Origin: Burkholderiales bacterium | GTDB taxonomy: Bacteria; Pseudomonadota; Gammaproteobacteria; Burkholderiales; Casimicrobiaceae | NCBI GenBank assembly: GCA_031277215.1 | Contig: JAITMR010000042.1 | Location: 52,781-116,780, forward strand | Direction of reading: 5' to 3' | DNA: 64,000 bases | In this document: positions 11,209-21,032 of the stretch, one piece after another | How positions within the stretch are numbered: the stretch's first letter is position 1 | How the letters are laid out: every line of letters starts with the position of its first letter | Program-made: the position numbers and the translations under genes | Notes under the pieces: model-generated | Database searches by the model: none | What the model was told of the DNA's origin: nothing | Seen by the model: the letters and a program-made list of their open reading frames with translations, nothing else

Positions 11209-12705
11209 TCAGAAAGGAAAAGCGTCGGGCGAAAAAGAGCGCCGGGCAGAGGAGGCGGGGTGACGCGGCAGGAGCACCTTGATCAACGCGCCGCCATGTG
11301 GTGCGCTCAATAATTCGACGCTACCGCTGTGCAATCGCGCAATACGCTCGACGATGGCGAGGCCAAGACCGGCGCCAAGTTTGCCCTCCGGCGTCGAGCG
11401 CGCTTTGGAAGCGCGGCGGAACGGTTCTTTGAGGCGTTCGCGTTCCGCTTCGGGAAAACCGCTGCCGTGGTCGCTAACCTCAACCCATACCTGATGGGCG
11501 TCGAAACCTGTGGTGATTTCGATGGGTGGTTTACCGTGGGTGATGGCGTTATTGATCAGATTGTTGATCAGCCGTTCAAACGCTGTGGTTCGCACCGGAA
11601 TATCGGGAAGTTTCGAACCGGGTGTGAAACGAACATCGTAATGCGAACGCTGATAACGTTCGACACTGGAAGCGATTAAAGCGTTGATATTTTGCAGATG
11701 TGCAGGTTTACCATCATCGTTGCGTGCGAAATCAAGGAACTGATCAATGATACGGTCGATGGCTTCAATATCATCAATCATTAAATCACGTTCTTGAGGG
11801 TCATCGTGACTCATTTCGACACTCAAGCGAAGGCGAGCCAGTGGCGTGCGCAAATCGTGTGAAACACCGGCAAGCAATAACGCACGGTCATGCTCGACTT
11901 GTTGCAGACGGGTAATCATGGCGTTGAAGCCGCGATTGAGCGCCGCCATTTCGGAAGGCCCGGCATCTGGCAACGGCGGCGGCACTTCGCCGCGACCGAC
12001 CAGATTGACGGCTTCGGCGAGTTTGGTGAGCGGTTGCGACAGATAACGGGCGAAGGCGAGGGCGGCGAGAACCAGCATTGCAACGATGACCAGCGCCAGG
12101 AAGAATGCACGCGAAGGCACATCCTTTGCCAGTGGACGATCGGGCAGAATGAAACCAGCCCAGTAATAATTATTACGTGCGGAAAAACGCACCCACAGTA
12201 ATTGTCGCTCAGGTTGCAGCCGGATCATGGTATCCGAGCCGAGAGTCTTTTGTAAATATTTTTCGAGATCGAGGAACGCACCTGACGGCGGCTGCCCGGT
12301 TTGTCGCGGCTGTATCGGCGTCTGGTTCGAGCGAAACGGAAATGGATTGGACGAAGCGTCCTGGTCGAGCGACGGAATTTCCGGCTCGTTGCGAAACGGC
12401 ATGTCGAACTGAACTCCAGCCGAGGGCTGACTGGTGGTGCGACGGCGGCGCTCTTCAAACAGGCGGGCGTTGTATTGATGACCGAAGCGGCGCAGGATAT
12501 CGGCGCGTTCGGTCGGAATGCTCGAATCAAGCGCAGCACGCAACGCCTGCAACTGAACTGCTTTGGTGTGACCGAACTGGTAGATCAGCAGGTTTTCGCG
12601 GTCGTACTGAAACAGCAAGCCCATCACGATCAGCACCAATGCGATCAGTGCGACCAGAAAGCACAGAAGCCGCCCGAACAGCGAAGCCGGCCAAAAGTTG
12701 AACAA
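11209..12705 (-). CDS. envZ: sensor histidine kinase, EnvZ-like
   Basis: HAMP region, LAGVSHDLRTPLARLRLSVEM H-box, GLGLAIVERI G-box; adjacent to ompR. Confidence 0.88.
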   Translation of the reverse strand: MFNFWPASLFGRLLCFLVALIALVLIVMGLLFQYDRENLLIYQFGHTKAVQLQALRAALDSSIPTERADILRRFGHQYNARLFEERRRRTTSQPSAGVQFDMPFRNEPEIPSLDQDASSNPFPFRSNQTPIQPRQTGQPPSGAFLDLEKYLQKTLGSDTMIRLQPERQLLWVRFSARNNYYWAGFILPDRPLAKDVPSRAFFLALVIVAMLVLAALAFARYLSQPLTKLAEAVNLVGRGEVPPPLPDAGPSEMAALNRGFNAMITRLQQVEHDRALLLAGVSHDLRTPLARLRLSVEMSHDDPQERDLMIDDIEAIDRIIDQFLDFARNDDGKPAHLQNINALIASSVERYQRSHYDVRFTPGSKLPDIPVRTTAFERLINNLINNAITHGKPPIEITTGFDAHQVWVEVSDHGSGFPEAERERLKEPFRRASKARSTPEGKLGAGLGLAIVERIARLHSGSVELLSAPHGGALIKVLLPRHPASSARRSFSPDAFPF

Positions 12706-12710
12706 GGTAC

Positions 12711-13487
12711 TCAGGCGTCGCAGCTTTCTTTACGTGCGTTGGCCGCGCCGTCACCGGATTTACTGTCTTCAGGGACATAAATGTATCCGAAGCCGCGCAC
12801 GGTTTGAATATAGCGCGGGTTAATCGGATCGGTTTCGACAAGCTTGCGCAATCGCGAGATTTGCATATCAATGGCGCGATCAAAAGTTTCATGGTCTTTA
12901 CCGCGAGCCAGCAGCGACAGCCGTTCGCGGGTGAACGGTTGACGCGGGTTTTGTCCCATGATTTTGAGCAATGAAAATTCGGCAGTGCTCAGGTGAACGA
13001 CTTCGCCATTTCTGTTCAGAGTGCGTGCTGCCAGATCCAGCATGAACGGGCCAAACGGAATCAAGCCTTCCTCGGTCGGCGCTCCAGCTAACTCGTGTTT
13101 CGGCGCACGGCGCAACACGGCATGAATCCGCGCCAGCAGTTCGCGCGGATTGAACGGCTTGCCGAGGTAGTCGTCGGCGCCCATTTCGAGACCGATGATG
13201 CGATCGACTTCTTCGCGGCGCGCCGTCAGCATGATGATCGGAATTGATTCGGCGTTGTGCGCACTGCGTAACTTACGACAAATCGACAAGCCGTCTTCAC
13301 CCGGCAACATCAGATCGAGTACGATCAAGTGCGGCGGAAAACGTTGCAACGTTTTTTCAAGTTGCGAACCGTCGGGCAGAGTGATCGCTTCCAAGCCGTT
13401 TTCTGTAAGGTAACGTTGCAGAAGATCGCGCAGACGCGGATCGTCATCAATCACTAAAATTCGGTAATGGCGGTCTGGAGTATTCAT
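12711..13487 (-). CDS. ompR: response regulator OmpR
   Basis: MNTPDRHYRILVIDDDPRLRDLLQRYL receiver domain, Trans_reg_C C-terminus RYIQTVRGFGYIYVP. Confidence 0.93.
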   Translation of the reverse strand: MNTPDRHYRILVIDDDPRLRDLLQRYLTENGLEAITLPDGSQLEKTLQRFPPHLIVLDLMLPGEDGLSICRKLRSAHNAESIPIIMLTARREEVDRIIGLEMGADDYLGKPFNPRELLARIHAVLRRAPKHELAGAPTEEGLIPFGPFMLDLAARTLNRNGEVVHLSTAEFSLLKIMGQNPRQPFTRERLSLLARGKDHETFDRAIDMQISRLRKLVETDPINPRYIQTVRGFGYIYVPEDSKSGDGAANARKESCDA

Positions 13488-13869
13488 GACAAAATCAAAC
13501 CTGGTCGGAACGTTTCTAGTGTAACAAGTAATGAGACGTTAAGCATAAAATGAAGTGAGGAAGTGACAATAGGTATTAATTTCGGTGCGGACGGTCAGGG
13601 GATGGCGGGATTGGCATGGTTTTTTCGAAAGGCAGGGGGCCGCGGAGAGTGATTAAATCGGCGAGTCCGACTTTTTGAGTATAAAAAAGCCAAAAGGTTT
13701 TTGGGCGCATAATCCAGTATTTTCCAATCCTAAAATGAGCCTGAACCATGCGTAGCTTTTTGGTTTAGAGGCCGACCTGTTTTCATTGGAAAGAAGGTAT
13801 TGCCGACGCCTTGAATGGTGGTAGGCTCCACCTCTGCCCATCGACATTATGCAACAGAACTGAGTTGGT

Positions 13870-14094
13870 TCAAGCCCCTTTTTTTCGGAACGAACCAAAC
13901 AGCTTGCGCCGCATGTCTTGAAGCTTTTGCACAGCCTGTGAGTCGGTCATCGACATGACGGTTTCGTGCAGTTGTTGAGCCGTCATTCCCGGTTTGAGAT
14001 GCTGCTCGAAGCCCGGGATCGAGCGCAGCTTTTCCCAAGGTGTTTGAATCAGCTCTGTCGGGTAAGGATTTGCGAATCCGTCCGCGTCCATCAA
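13870..14094 (-). CDS. hypothetical small protein
   Basis: 74-aa ORF MMDADGFANPYPTELIQTPWEKLRSIPGFEQHLKPGMTAQQL...; protein-like composition, no family recognised. Confidence 0.35.
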   Translation of the reverse strand: MMDADGFANPYPTELIQTPWEKLRSIPGFEQHLKPGMTAQQLHETVMSMTDSQAVQKLQDMRRKLFGSFRKKGA

Positions 14095-14284
14095 CTGTAT
14101 CTACCGAGAAGTAGCATGGTCGGTGGAAGTTCAAGTACGGATTGAGCGCCTGTTCATGGAGGCGGTTTCTGCGACTGCGCGTGAGCACACGAATGCACCG
14201 TCATTCTCGCCAGAGGCACGCGGGAATGACGGAGTATGCATATCACCACAACCTTTGCACACGAAGCTGCGGGGAAGGCCATAG

Positions 14285-14331
14285 GGGCGGCCCCCCCGTG
14301 GCCGCCCAAGGGCAGGCACAGAGGCCTGCCC
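14285..14331. repeat. double-hairpin GC-rich repeat
   Basis: GGGCGGCC/GGCCGCCC and GGGCAGGC/GCCTGCCC stems adjacent to each other. Confidence 0.6.
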
Positions 14332-14348
14332 CTACAAAATGTTTTTGT

Positions 14349-14410
14349 GCCTCCGCATGAAAAACAAAAAGACACTGGATTCCCGCCAGAGGCACGCGGG
14401 AATGACGGAG
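14349..14410. repeat. 62-bp direct repeat, copy 1, carrying a dRS3/REP-like inverted repeat
   Basis: GCCTCCGCATGAAAAACAAAAAGACACTGGATTCCCGCCAGAGGCACGCGGGAATGACGGAG; two mismatches to 14475..14536. Confidence 0.85.
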
Positions 14411-14474
14411 TGATCTTCCCTCGGAGTATTCGTGCCTTTTTCTGTGCCTCCGCGTGAAAATGGTTTTTCTCCGC

Positions 14475-14536
14475 GCCTCCGCGTGAAAAACAAAAAGACG
14501 CTGGATTCCCGCCAGAGGCACGCGGGAATGACGGAG
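14475..14536. repeat. 62-bp direct repeat, copy 2
   Basis: GCCTCCGCGTGAAAAACAAAAAGACGCTGGATTCCCGCCAGAGGCACGCGGGAATGACGGAG. Confidence 0.85.
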
Positions 14537-14556
14537 CTTCTTTCCGTCGGAATACA

Positions 14557-15207
14557 TCACCACAACAATCGCAGACCCAGGCCGATAAAAATCACACCGG
14601 CGAGGCGGTCGAGCCAAAGGCCTATTCGTGGGTCACGCGCCAGTTGTTGGCCGAGGCTGCCGGCGAGAAATCCGAGGGTTGAAAAAATCAGCGCTGCTTG
14701 CGTTGTAAACAACAGCCCCAGCAACGCCAATTGCAAACCGACCATGCCGTGCGCTGGTTTGACGAATTGCGGCAGAAAGGCCAGAAAGAAAACGATAACT
14801 TTGGGATTGATGGCATTGGCAATCAGCCCGCGGGTGAACAGCGTCGGCATACCGGCTTGCTGAAACGTTGATGTCAACAGGGGCGAAGGGGAATTCGTAA
14901 TCGGTTCGACAGGGCGCTGCCAAGTACTTTTCAATGCGATGACGCCAAGCCAGATCAGGTAAACGCCGCCAGCAATCCGTAACACCATGAAAGCATGGGG
15001 TGAAGCGGCGATGGCGGCAGAAACGCCAAGCACGGCCAGCAAGGTATGGCTTAGGCAGCCGAGGGCGCAGCCCAACCCGAAGGCGACACCGGCGCGACGG
15101 CCACGCGCTACGCCGAGGCTGATGACCATCAGGTTGTCCGGGCCGGGCGCGAGCGTTACCAATACGGCGGCGGTGAGAAACAGCAGCGATTGTTCGAGGC
15201 CGAGCAT
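14557..15207 (-). CDS. LysE/RhtB family amino-acid exporter
   Basis: [36 protein letters not shown] motif; multi-TM, about 216 aa. Confidence 0.9.
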   Translation of the reverse strand: MLGLEQSLLFLTAAVLVTLAPGPDNLMVISLGVARGRRAGVAFGLGCALGCLSHTLLAVLGVSAAIAASPHAFMVLRIAGGVYLIWLGVIALKSTWQRPVEPITNSPSPLLTSTFQQAGMPTLFTRGLIANAINPKVIVFFLAFLPQFVKPAHGMVGLQLALLGLLFTTQAALIFSTLGFLAGSLGQQLARDPRIGLWLDRLAGVIFIGLGLRLLW

Positions 15208-15315
15208 GTGCGGTTGGGCGGAGAGCAGATCGTCATTATAGCGGGAGGGGATTGGAGAGGGGGAGGGCGGAACGCTTGCTATACTTCGCCTTTGTTTTTT
15301 GCATTTTTGGCAGTC

Positions 15316-16644
15316 ATGAAAAAATTGTATCTGCGCACGTTCGGGTGTCAGATGAACGAGTACGATTCAGCGCGTATCGCCGATCTTCTTGCCGATACCG
15401 AGGGCGTGGCGTTGACCGAACGGCCTGAAGAAGCCGACATTATTTTGTTTAATACGTGTTCCGTGCGCGAAAAGGCTCAGGAAAAAGTGTTTCACGACCT
15501 TGGGCGTGTGCGTTTGTTGAAGAAAGACAAACCGGAATTGATTATCGGCGTCGGCGGTTGCGTAGCCTCGCAGGAGGGCGAGGCGATTGTGAAGCGAGCG
15601 CCCTACGTTGACGTGGTGTTTGGGCCGCAAACTTTGCATCGGTTGCCGGAGTTGATCGCCACCAAACGCGCAAGCGGCCGGGCGCAAGTGGACATTCGCT
15701 TTCCTGAGATCGAAAAGTTCGATCATTTGCCGCCGCCGCGAGTCGAAGGCGTGTCGGCATTTGTGTCGATTATGGAGGGTTGCGGAAAATACTGCACGTA
15801 TTGCGTGGTGCCGTACACGCGCGGCGAAGAAATCTCACGGCCTTTCGAGGATGTGTTGGTGGAAGTTGCCGACCTTGCTGATCAGGGTGTGCAGGAGATC
15901 ACGCTGTTGGGGCAGAATGTCAACGCTTATCGAGGTAAAAAGGGAGGTACTGCGGAAACGGTCGATCTGGCGGAGTTGCTTGAGTATCTGGCGGACGTGC
16001 CTGGCATTGAGCGGCTGCGTTATACGACGTCGCACCCGTGCGAAATGTCGGCGCGTTTGATCGAGGCTTACGGCAAGGTGCCGAAACTGGTGTCGCAGTT
16101 GCATTTGCCGGTGCAATCGGGTTCCGACCGCATTCTTGCAGCAATGAAACGCGGCTATACGGCGATTGAATATAAATCCATCGTGCGTCGTTTGCGGGCG
16201 GTGCGGCCACAGTTGTCTTTGACATCCGATTTTATCGTCGGATTCCCCGGCGAAACCGAAGCCGATTTTGAGGCGACGCTGAAATTGGTGCGTGATGTGA
16301 AGTTCGATGGCGCTTTCAATTTTATTTACAGCCAACGCCCCGGGACTCCGGCGGCAGAGCTTGGCGAGCAGGTGCCTCGTGTCGTTCAACAGCAGCGTTT
16401 TGAAGCGCTACAAGCGCTGCTCGACGCGCAATATCGGGAATACAGCGAGACAATGGTGGGATCAACGCAACGTGTGCTGGTGACCGGCGCGTCAGTGAAA
16501 GATCCGAAGGAGTTGCAAGCGCGTACCGACAACAATCGTGTGGTGAATTTTGCTGGCGAGGAAGCGCTGATTGGACGTTATATCGACGTAATCGTTACAG
16601 CGGCGTTGCCGCATTCGCTGCGTGGCGAACAGGTGGCGGCGTGA
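15316..16644 (+). CDS. miaB: tRNA-2-methylthio-N6-dimethylallyladenosine synthase
   Basis: [51 protein letters not shown] radical SAM motif. Confidence 0.97.
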   Translation: MKKLYLRTFGCQMNEYDSARIADLLADTEGVALTERPEEADIILFNTCSVREKAQEKVFHDLGRVRLLKKDKPELIIGVGGCVASQEGEAIVKRAPYVDVVFGPQTLHRLPELIATKRASGRAQVDIRFPEIEKFDHLPPPRVEGVSAFVSIMEGCGKYCTYCVVPYTRGEEISRPFEDVLVEVADLADQGVQEITLLGQNVNAYRGKKGGTAETVDLAELLEYLADVPGIERLRYTTSHPCEMSARLIEAYGKVPKLVSQLHLPVQSGSDRILAAMKRGYTAIEYKSIVRRLRAVRPQLSLTSDFIVGFPGETEADFEATLKLVRDVKFDGAFNFIYSQRPGTPAAELGEQVPRVVQQQRFEALQALLDAQYREYSETMVGSTQRVLVTGASVKDPKELQARTDNNRVVNFAGEEALIGRYIDVIVTAALPHSLRGEQVAA

Positions 16645-16685
16645 AGATGAGCATGGAAAAGCTGAGCGAAAGTGGAAGGAAACGA

Positions 16686-19490
16686 ATGAAAATGCAATGG
16701 GGTGTGGCGATCTGTGCCTTGTGGTTGACGTCGTGCGCAAGCTCCGGCCAGTTGTTGAAAGAAGAAATGCAGGAGGGCGAGGCAACTCGCGGGGGCGCTG
16801 AAACGTCAACGGTTGTTCAAAATCAGGGAGAGGGTTCCGGCGGCGACAATAACGCGGCGAAGAAGCCCGAGGCCAAGCCTTCCGGCAAAGAGCCGCCGTT
16901 TGACAAGGTGATTGAAGGCGCAACAACGCTCGACGGTTTTCTGAAGCTTTATCAGAAAGAGGACAAGGTGTGGGTCGAGTTGATGCCGGAAGATTTTGAT
17001 CGTTTGTTTTATCTCAAAACAAACCTTGATCGCGGTATCGGAGAAAAACGTTTCTTCGGCGGCATGATGACGTATCCGGCAGGTGTGCAAGGCGTTGTGC
17101 AATTTCGCAAAGTCGGGCGCATGGTGCAAATGATCGAAAAGAACACGGTGTACACCGCAACGCCGGGAACGCCTGAGGCACGGGCAGTCGCACGTTCGTT
17201 CTCTGACAGCTTGCTGGCCAGCGCACCGTTCGCGTCGCAGGCGCATCCTGAGCGTGGTTCGATACTGGTTGAGGCGAACGCATTGTTCGTCAACGATATG
17301 CCCGCTGCGGCGCATGCGCTCGAACAAAGCTATCGACAAAGCTACGCATTTGATGCGCGTCACTCACATCTTGCTGATGTGAAAGCGTCTGATGAATTGT
17401 TGACCTTTGATGTCAACGCGCATTACAGGCTGTCTCGAATCGCAATGCCGCCGATGGGGCATCCTGCTCCGGAACGGGCGCTGCCGTTGCCGGGAAGCGC
17501 CCCAACGTTGCCTTCGGTGCTACCGGATGTTCGCAGTCTTTTTCTCGGATTCCATTATTCATTGGCGCCACTACCGGAAGAGCCGATGAGGTCGCGGCTG
17601 GCGGATGAACGGGTAGGTTTTTTTCTGACGGAGAAGTTGGATTTTACGGATAACGATGAACGATTACCGATTGTTCGTGTGATTCACCGCTGGCGGTTTG
17701 AGAAGAAAAATCCCGATGCGGCGCTTTCCGAGCCGGTCACGCCTGTCACATATTGGCTGGATCGAACGATTCCGCAGCGTTACCGTGAACCGATTCGTGA
17801 AGGTGTGCTGGAATGGAATAAGGCATTTGAGCGTATCGGTTTCAAAGACGCTATCCGCGTTGAAATTGAACCGGATGACGTGGCGTTTTCGACAAGTGAT
17901 TTGCGAAAGCCGTCGATCCGTTGGTTGACAACAGCGAAAACGGCATTTGGCGGTATTGGCCCTTCCGTCGTCGATCCGCGCACCGGTGAAATTCTTGATG
18001 CCGATATTGGAATCGACGCCAGTCAGGTACGTGCCGTGGCATCCATCTTCAGCGAGGCGATTGATGGTGCTCAGGAAAATGAGGGGGTCGCTGGAACGAT
18101 TCTTGGGAAAGCAGGCGAGAAGCCATCGGAACATGCATGCATGGCTGGCGCGGCAGCGATGCAAGAAGCGCAGTTCGGGATGTCGTTGTTGGCATTGCGC
18201 GGTGATGTTGTGCCAGAAGATGAGGCAACGCAGCGTTTTGTTTTCGATTATCTGAAGAATATAACGATGCACGAAGTGGGGCACACACTTGGGTTGCGCC
18301 ACAATTTTCTTGCGTCAACGGCCTACAGTGAAAGCCAATTGGCCGACAAGGTGTTTACGGAAAAACATGGACTTGGCGGTTCGGTGATGGAGTATCTGCC
18401 GTGGAATCTGGCGCTGTCTGGCCAGCCGCAAGGGTCTTATCAAATGACGACGCTCGGACCTTACGACTATTGGGCAATCGAGTACGGCTACAGCGTATGG
18501 ACGGAAAGCGAAGAAGATGCGGCGCTGGCGCGGATAGCGCAACGCGGGATCGACGATCCAAAGTTGGCTTACGCTACCGACGAAGACGCTGCGCTGTCTG
18601 CGCTCGATCCCGAGGCGAACACCAACGATCTGGGAAGCGATCCGCTGGCGTATGCACAAAAACGGATAATGCTTTCTAAAGAATTGTGGACACGCAGCGA
18701 GGAGATGACGTTGCCCGAAGGGACGCGCTACGCTTTGTTGCGACGCAACTTCACTCGCGGGATGAGAGGAGCAGAACAAGCGGTAACGTTTGCGTCGCGC
18801 TATGTTGGTGGCGCTCATCTGCGGGTGGCGCGTGCCGGTGATGCTGTCGATCCGTTGATGCCGGTGACTGCGGCGCGGCAGCGCCAAGCGTTACAGTTCT
18901 TGGCGCAAGAGGTGTTGTCGGCGGGAAGTATCGCTTTCTCGCCGGTTTTTCTGCGTCATTTGGCGGCAAGCGCTTTCGACAGACAGAACGCGAAAACGTT
19001 GGGTGCGCCTGCGGTGACGACGGATGTGGCCGTCGATCAAATGGTTTTGTCGTTACACAAGAAAGCGCTTGTCCCGCTGATGAGCGAACGAACCGCCCAA
19101 CGAATGCTGAACAATGTGGCAAAGAGCGCGGCAGGCGATGATGTGCTGACGCTCGGAGAACTGCACACGACGCTACGAAAAGCCATTTGGAGCGAGTTGA
19201 AAAACGGTGGCGACATTTCGTTGGTGCGTCGCAATTTGCAACGTGAGCACGCCCGCCAAATGGCTGCGTCTTTGTTAATGGTGTCGCCCACATACCCGGC
19301 AGATGCCCGTGCGTTGCTGCGTATGGAAGCGGAGCAACTCAAAACGGACATCGGAAAGCGGCAGGCTCAAGAGCGAACGCAAACGCGGAAAAAAGGGAAA
19401 GCGACGCCGGAGGCCATCGCGCATTTGGAAGAAATGCGGGTGCTGTTAACGCAAGCGCTACAAGCGCCGATGGTGCGAACAACACCTTGA
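16686..19490 (+). CDS. secreted/lipoprotein zinc-dependent metalloprotease (DUF5117/DUF5118-like architecture)
   Basis: MKMQWGVAICALWLTSCASS lipoprotein signal; HEVGHTLGLRHNF zinc motif; VMEYLPWNLA Met-turn region; upstream in-frame starts at 16641/16647 possible. Confidence 0.85.
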   Translation: MKMQWGVAICALWLTSCASSGQLLKEEMQEGEATRGGAETSTVVQNQGEGSGGDNNAAKKPEAKPSGKEPPFDKVIEGATTLDGFLKLYQKEDKVWVELMPEDFDRLFYLKTNLDRGIGEKRFFGGMMTYPAGVQGVVQFRKVGRMVQMIEKNTVYTATPGTPEARAVARSFSDSLLASAPFASQAHPERGSILVEANALFVNDMPAAAHALEQSYRQSYAFDARHSHLADVKASDELLTFDVNAHYRLSRIAMPPMGHPAPERALPLPGSAPTLPSVLPDVRSLFLGFHYSLAPLPEEPMRSRLADERVGFFLTEKLDFTDNDERLPIVRVIHRWRFEKKNPDAALSEPVTPVTYWLDRTIPQRYREPIREGVLEWNKAFERIGFKDAIRVEIEPDDVAFSTSDLRKPSIRWLTTAKTAFGGIGPSVVDPRTGEILDADIGIDASQVRAVASIFSEAIDGAQENEGVAGTILGKAGEKPSEHACMAGAAAMQEAQFGMSLLALRGDVVPEDEATQRFVFDYLKNITMHEVGHTLGLRHNFLASTAYSESQLADKVFTEKHGLGGSVMEYLPWNLALSGQPQGSYQMTTLGPYDYWAIEYGYSVWTESEEDAALARIAQRGIDDPKLAYATDEDAALSALDPEANTNDLGSDPLAYAQKRIMLSKELWTRSEEMTLPEGTRYALLRRNFTRGMRGAEQAVTFASRYVGGAHLRVARAGDAVDPLMPVTAARQRQALQFLAQEVLSAGSIAFSPVFLRHLAASAFDRQNAKTLGAPAVTTDVAVDQMVLSLHKKALVPLMSERTAQRMLNNVAKSAAGDDVLTLGELHTTLRKAIWSELKNGGDISLVRRNLQREHARQMAASLLMVSPTYPADARALLRMEAEQLKTDIGKRQAQERTQTRKKGKATPEAIAHLEEMRVLLTQALQAPMVRTTP

Positions 19491-19516
19491 ACAACCGCAT
19501 CGTGATAAGGAAAATC

Positions 19517-20530
19517 ATGAGCAAGAAAAGAGAAACATCTGCTGTAGAACTTTGCCTCGAATTGCCGGCGACAGAAAAAAGGCTGCAATACTTGTGCGGG
19601 CCGATGGAGTCGCATCTTCGTGAAATCGAGACGGCACTTCGGGTTACGCTTCAACACCGTCACGGGGCGTTTCGTATTCGCGGCGCGGAGGGCGATGTTG
19701 AACAAGCGGCGGCGGTTTTGCAGGCGTTATATGCACAAGCTAAAAACTCGTTGAGTCTGGAAGAGGTACAGTTAGCGTTGGTGGAAATAGCGACGGAAGC
19801 AGAAGCAAGCAACGCGAAAGCATTGCCGGCAGGGGCAGTAACGCATTTGCACACGCGCAAGACGACGTTGAAAGCACGCACACAAAACCAGCAGGCGTAT
19901 CTTGATGCCATTGCGACGCATGATGTTACTTTTGGCATTGGCCCTGCGGGTACCGGGAAAACGTATTTGGCGGTAGCGATGGCGGTGGATGCGCTCGAAC
20001 GCGACGCGGTACAGCGTATCGTGCTGGTGCGACCGGCGGTAGAGGCGGGCGAGCGACTGGGATTCTTGCCTGGCGATTTGGCGCAAAAAGTCGATCCGTA
20101 TTTGAGGCCGTTGTACGATGCGCTTTACGATTTGCTCGGCTTTGATAAAACGCTACGTTTGCTTGAACGGCAAACGATAGAGATTGCGCCGTTGGCGTAC
20201 ATGCGTGGACGCACCTTGAACGGCGCGTTCATCATTCTCGATGAAGCGCAGAATACGACGCCGGAGCAGATGAAAATGTTTCTGACGCGCGTCGGGTTTG
20301 GCGCAAAAGTAGTGGTGACGGGCGATATTACGCAAATTGATTTACCGGGGAGTCAACGTTCGGGGTTGATTGAAGCCGAAATGATTTTGCGCAAGGTTTC
20401 CGGTATCACGTTTTCTTATTTTACCAGTGTTGATGTGGTGCGCCATCCCGTCGTGCAACGAATCGTCAACGCCTATGCAAAGCATGAGCAGGGCGACACA
20501 GAAAAGCGCCGCCGAACGCGCCGCGTATAA
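19517..20530 (+). CDS. ybeZ: PhoH family ATPase
   Basis: TFGIGPAGTGKTYLAVAMAV Walker A; FIILDEAQNTTPEQMKMFLTRVG; start MSKKRET at 19517. Confidence 0.95.
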   Translation: MSKKRETSAVELCLELPATEKRLQYLCGPMESHLREIETALRVTLQHRHGAFRIRGAEGDVEQAAAVLQALYAQAKNSLSLEEVQLALVEIATEAEASNAKALPAGAVTHLHTRKTTLKARTQNQQAYLDAIATHDVTFGIGPAGTGKTYLAVAMAVDALERDAVQRIVLVRPAVEAGERLGFLPGDLAQKVDPYLRPLYDALYDLLGFDKTLRLLERQTIEIAPLAYMRGRTLNGAFIILDEAQNTTPEQMKMFLTRVGFGAKVVVTGDITQIDLPGSQRSGLIEAEMILRKVSGITFSYFTSVDVVRHPVVQRIVNAYAKHEQGDTEKRRRTRRV

Positions 20531-20547
20531 ACGAAAACACTGCGCCA

Positions 20548-21018
20548 ATGAAATCGTCTGCGAAAAACAAGATGCCGCTATTGAGGTTGTTTGTTCAACA
20601 GGCGTCCAAACACGCCATTCCGATACGCGCAACGTTGCGGCGATGGACGCGGGCAGCGCTGGAGGGCAATGTAGAGGTGACATTGCGTTTTGTCGATATG
20701 CGGGAAGGACGTTTGTTGAATCGCGATTTTCGTGGCAAAGATGCTGCGACCAACGTCTTGACGTTTTCTTATGGACGAAACGACTGGGGATATACTGGCG
20801 ATATCGTGCTGTGCATGCCTGTTTTGTTGCGCGAAGCCAAGGAGCAGCGTAAGCCTTGGCGTGCCCACTGTGCGCATTTGGTGGTGCATGGTTTGTTGCA
20901 TTTACAGGGATATGACCACGAAAATGACTGCGAAGCACGAAAAATGGAAGCCCGTGAGACTGCAATTCTCGCTCATTTAGGGTATCCTGATCCTTATTCC
21001 GACACTTTCCGGGATTGA
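20548..21018 (+). CDS. ybeY: rRNA maturation endoribonuclease YbeY
   Basis: LNRDFRGKDAATNVLTFSYG and HLVVHGLLHLQGYDHE motif. Confidence 0.95.
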   Translation: MKSSAKNKMPLLRLFVQQASKHAIPIRATLRRWTRAALEGNVEVTLRFVDMREGRLLNRDFRGKDAATNVLTFSYGRNDWGYTGDIVLCMPVLLREAKEQRKPWRAHCAHLVVHGLLHLQGYDHENDCEARKMEARETAILAHLGYPDPYSDTFRD

Positions 21019-21032
21019 CCCCGGCTTTTTCC

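Noticed and set aside
14201-14536. Possible CRISPR array
   Set aside because: Only two full repeats plus a partial, 62 bp long, spacers not repeat-regular, no cas genes in the window.
14243-14617. 124-aa ORF with internal peptide repeats (RHSRVPLAGIQ..LFVFHAEA)
   Set aside because: The peptide repetition is just translation of the 62-bp DNA repeats; not a protein gene.
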